The notes below the pieces were generated by a model that worked only from the letters and a program-made list of their open reading frames with translations, did no database searches and was not told where the DNA came from. Both the position numbers and the translations under genes were made by a program. From Paraburkholderia dilworthii (GTDB taxonomy: Bacteria > Pseudomonadota > Gammaproteobacteria > Burkholderiales > Burkholderiaceae), in NCBI RefSeq assembly GCF_000472525.1, contig NZ_AWZT01000001.1:369963-433962 (forward strand): a stretch of DNA of 64,000 nt, given 5' to 3'. Shown piece after piece: positions 62,641-64,000 of the stretch; the first letter of the stretch is position 1, and each line of letters begins with the position of its first letter.

Positions 62641-64000
62641 ACCCGACACTCGACATCAGCGGTCGCATACTGTATCTGACAGACGATCCGCAGCAGTTGC
62701 AGCGCCAGTTACGCGGCGAGAACCTCGACCATCAGAGCGCCGGCCCGCTTCGCGACAACGTTTCAACGGATGAGATTACACCTGTTGATGTGCTTATCCA
62801 TTTTGACGAACGCCTCGGCAGGGTGCCATATGTGGGAGTGCGGTCCGGAGGGCAAAAACTCATTGAAGCAGACTCTATCCGTAACGGAGGTTTTTCTGTC
62901 ACCGTCGCTGGCAAACGCTATGGGAAGGGCTCTTCGCGTGAGCACAGTCCGATGGCCGAATACGAAGGAGGTATCCGACTGGTGATTGCAGAGAGTTTTG
63001 AACGGATATACCGGCAAAACGCTGACAACATCGGTCTTTTCACTTCGACCGACTTCGGGTTGATTAAGCGCATTGAGCGAGGAGAACACATCACGCTTGA
63101 CGAGTTACTCGCCGACCGTGACCCTCTAGCCGCGTCTGTTCTTCGGGCCGGAGGCCTGCTGCGCTTCGGCCAGACAGAAATGAAATCGCTCGATCGCGCT
63201 ATGTCGTCAGTGCGGGCATCCGAATTTCTTGCGCCCATGAGCTACATTGAAAAGGTGCTTTGGCGCCACGTCGTGTATCTTCCGGACAAGCCGCGACCTG
63301 TTGCAGGTGAGGGCGCATTTGTCCGGACGAACTGGCGCTTTCTTCACGAATACTTCAGCGGTATGTGTGCTCACCTTTTGAAAAAGCACTTGGGCGATGA
63401 CGTTACGCTGATGGATACGGACCACACGATCCTGTTTGCGGACCACCTGTCTTTCGCAGAAGTTAGCCCTGCTCATCAGACCGAGGCGGCAAGGAGCGGC
63501 GTCAGTGCTATGAAATTTGCGCATAATGCCTTCGCAAAGCGTTTCGGCTTGCGTGAACACGCGTATCTCGATGGCTCACTTGGGTCGGAAGGCATATCGC
63601 ATCCGATGATGACCGAACGCTACGCGTTGCCTGGACAGATGATTGCTGGCACGGATTCGCACACGCCACACAGCGGCGCCGTAGGATGCGCTGCGTTCGG
63701 AGTGGGAACCACTGACATGGCGAACGCGCTCGTTACCGGTGCGGTACGCCTCACCATTCCGAAAGTCATTCGAGTCGAGTTCACTGGAAAGCGCCCGCTG
63801 GACATCACGGCGAAGGACCTCGTACTTTACCTTTTGGCAAACGAGCGCATCCGCGCGGGTGCTGGCGTCGGCAAGGCTTTCGAATTTACCGGGGAGGTCG
63901 TACGTAGCCTTAATACCGATGAGCGTGCAACGCTGACGAACATGACCGCTGAACTCGGTGGCCTGACAGGGATTGTTCAGCCTGACGAGGAGACGGTGAG
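62637..64000 (+). CDS. Aconitase-superfamily hydratase with N-terminal swivel domain, 3'-partial
   Basis: Open from ATG 62637 to the right edge (at least 454 codons, no stop). The first 170 residues form the swivel (LeuD-like) domain: DNVSTDEITPVDVLIHFDERLG, GKRYGKGSSREHSPMAEYEGGIRLVIAESFERIYRQNADNIGLF. A LeuC/aconitase catalytic part follows: YIEKVLWRHVVYL, LMDTDHTILFADH, FAKRFGLREHAYLDGSLGSEGISH, GQMIAGTDSHTPHSGAVGCAAFGVGTTDMANALVTG. Aconitase A has the swivel at the C-terminus, so the order here is permuted, as in AcnB but without its HEAT domain. The Fe-S cysteines (GSCTN and CxxC regions) lie beyond the window. Product unknown; coupled to the MFS gene by ATGA. Confidence 0.85.
   Translation, partial: MNPTLDISGRILYLTDDPQQLQRQLRGENLDHQSAGPLRDNVSTDEITPVDVLIHFDERLGRVPYVGVRSGGQKLIEADSIRNGGFSVTVAGKRYGKGSSREHSPMAEYEGGIRLVIAESFERIYRQNADNIGLFTSTDFGLIKRIERGEHITLDELLADRDPLAASVLRAGGLLRFGQTEMKSLDRAMSSVRASEFLAPMSYIEKVLWRHVVYLPDKPRPVAGEGAFVRTNWRFLHEYFSGMCAHLLKKHLGDDVTLMDTDHTILFADHLSFAEVSPAHQTEAARSGVSAMKFAHNAFAKRFGLREHAYLDGSLGSEGISHPMMTERYALPGQMIAGTDSHTPHSGAVGCAAFGVGTTDMANALVTGAVRLTIPKVIRVEFTGKRPLDITAKDLVLYLLANERIRAGAGVGKAFEFTGEVVRSLNTDERATLTNMTAELGGLTGIVQPDEETV

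Overview
The window reads as chromosomal DNA of a member of the Burkholderiaceae, most likely Burkholderia sensu lato (Paraburkholderia or Caballeronia). The evidence is high GC with strong G/C third-position bias, a Burkholderia-type general porin, an extra elongated IF-1, and many catabolic operons each with its own LysR, AraC, IclR or two-component regulator. Assignments rest on motifs and remembered family features; no database search was run.

Left part (1-12.4 kb): an MFS gene cut by the left edge, then a betaine/choline-type (OpuC/OsmU-like) ABC importer in the order permease, ATPase, permease, binding protein. It runs directly into a nitrilase-fold hydrolase, an acyl-CoA dehydrogenase, an acyl-CoA ligase, an enoyl-CoA hydratase and a GlxA-type AraC regulator. 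The layout resembles a CoA-dependent route for a quaternary-ammonium carboxylic acid such as gamma-butyrobetaine, crotonobetaine or carnitine. A NepI-like efflux pump follows.

Rhamnose region (13-24.5 kb): a non-phosphorylative L-rhamnose locus. It holds an SDR (probable 2-keto-3-deoxy-rhamnonate dehydrogenase), an ACS-family MFS carrier, L-rhamnonate dehydratase, L-rhamnose 1-dehydrogenase, a LysR regulator, L-rhamnose mutarotase, a rhamnonolactonase-type amidohydrolase and a four-gene sugar ABC importer. The last carbon-splitting enzyme is not in the window.

Middle (24.5-45.3 kb): a porin and a ferric/organophosphate-type ABC importer divergent from a TctDE-like two-component system; a NasT-NasS nitrate-sensing pair; an extended IF-1; small DUF proteins; a YheO-like regulator; a 2Fe-2S ferredoxin; an AcoR-like sigma-54 activator; an NCS2 purine permease; and an NfeD protease/slipin pair separated by a tandem hairpin repeat.

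Valine region (44.2-53 kb): an AraC regulator divergent from isobutyryl-CoA-type dehydrogenase, acyl-CoA synthetase, mmsA, mmsB, enoyl-CoA hydratase and 3-hydroxyisobutyryl-CoA hydrolase, which together form a distal valine/isobutyrate pathway. Then come an MFS pump, a siderophore-interacting ferric reductase and a His-rich PadR repressor that together look like a YqjI/YqjH-type metal-responsive unit.

Right part (56.2-64 kb): looser codon use and an AT-rich boundary. From 56.2 to 59.1 kb there is a run of broken genes: a flavoprotein reductase, a possible TPP enzyme, the Rieske subunit petA, a hybrid histidine kinase and a LysR gene. An intact accessory operon follows: IclR regulator, divergent class III CoA-transferase, MFS carrier and an aconitase-superfamily hydratase whose swivel domain is N-terminal. 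That last gene runs off the right edge. I consider this operon the best candidate for an undescribed pathway.
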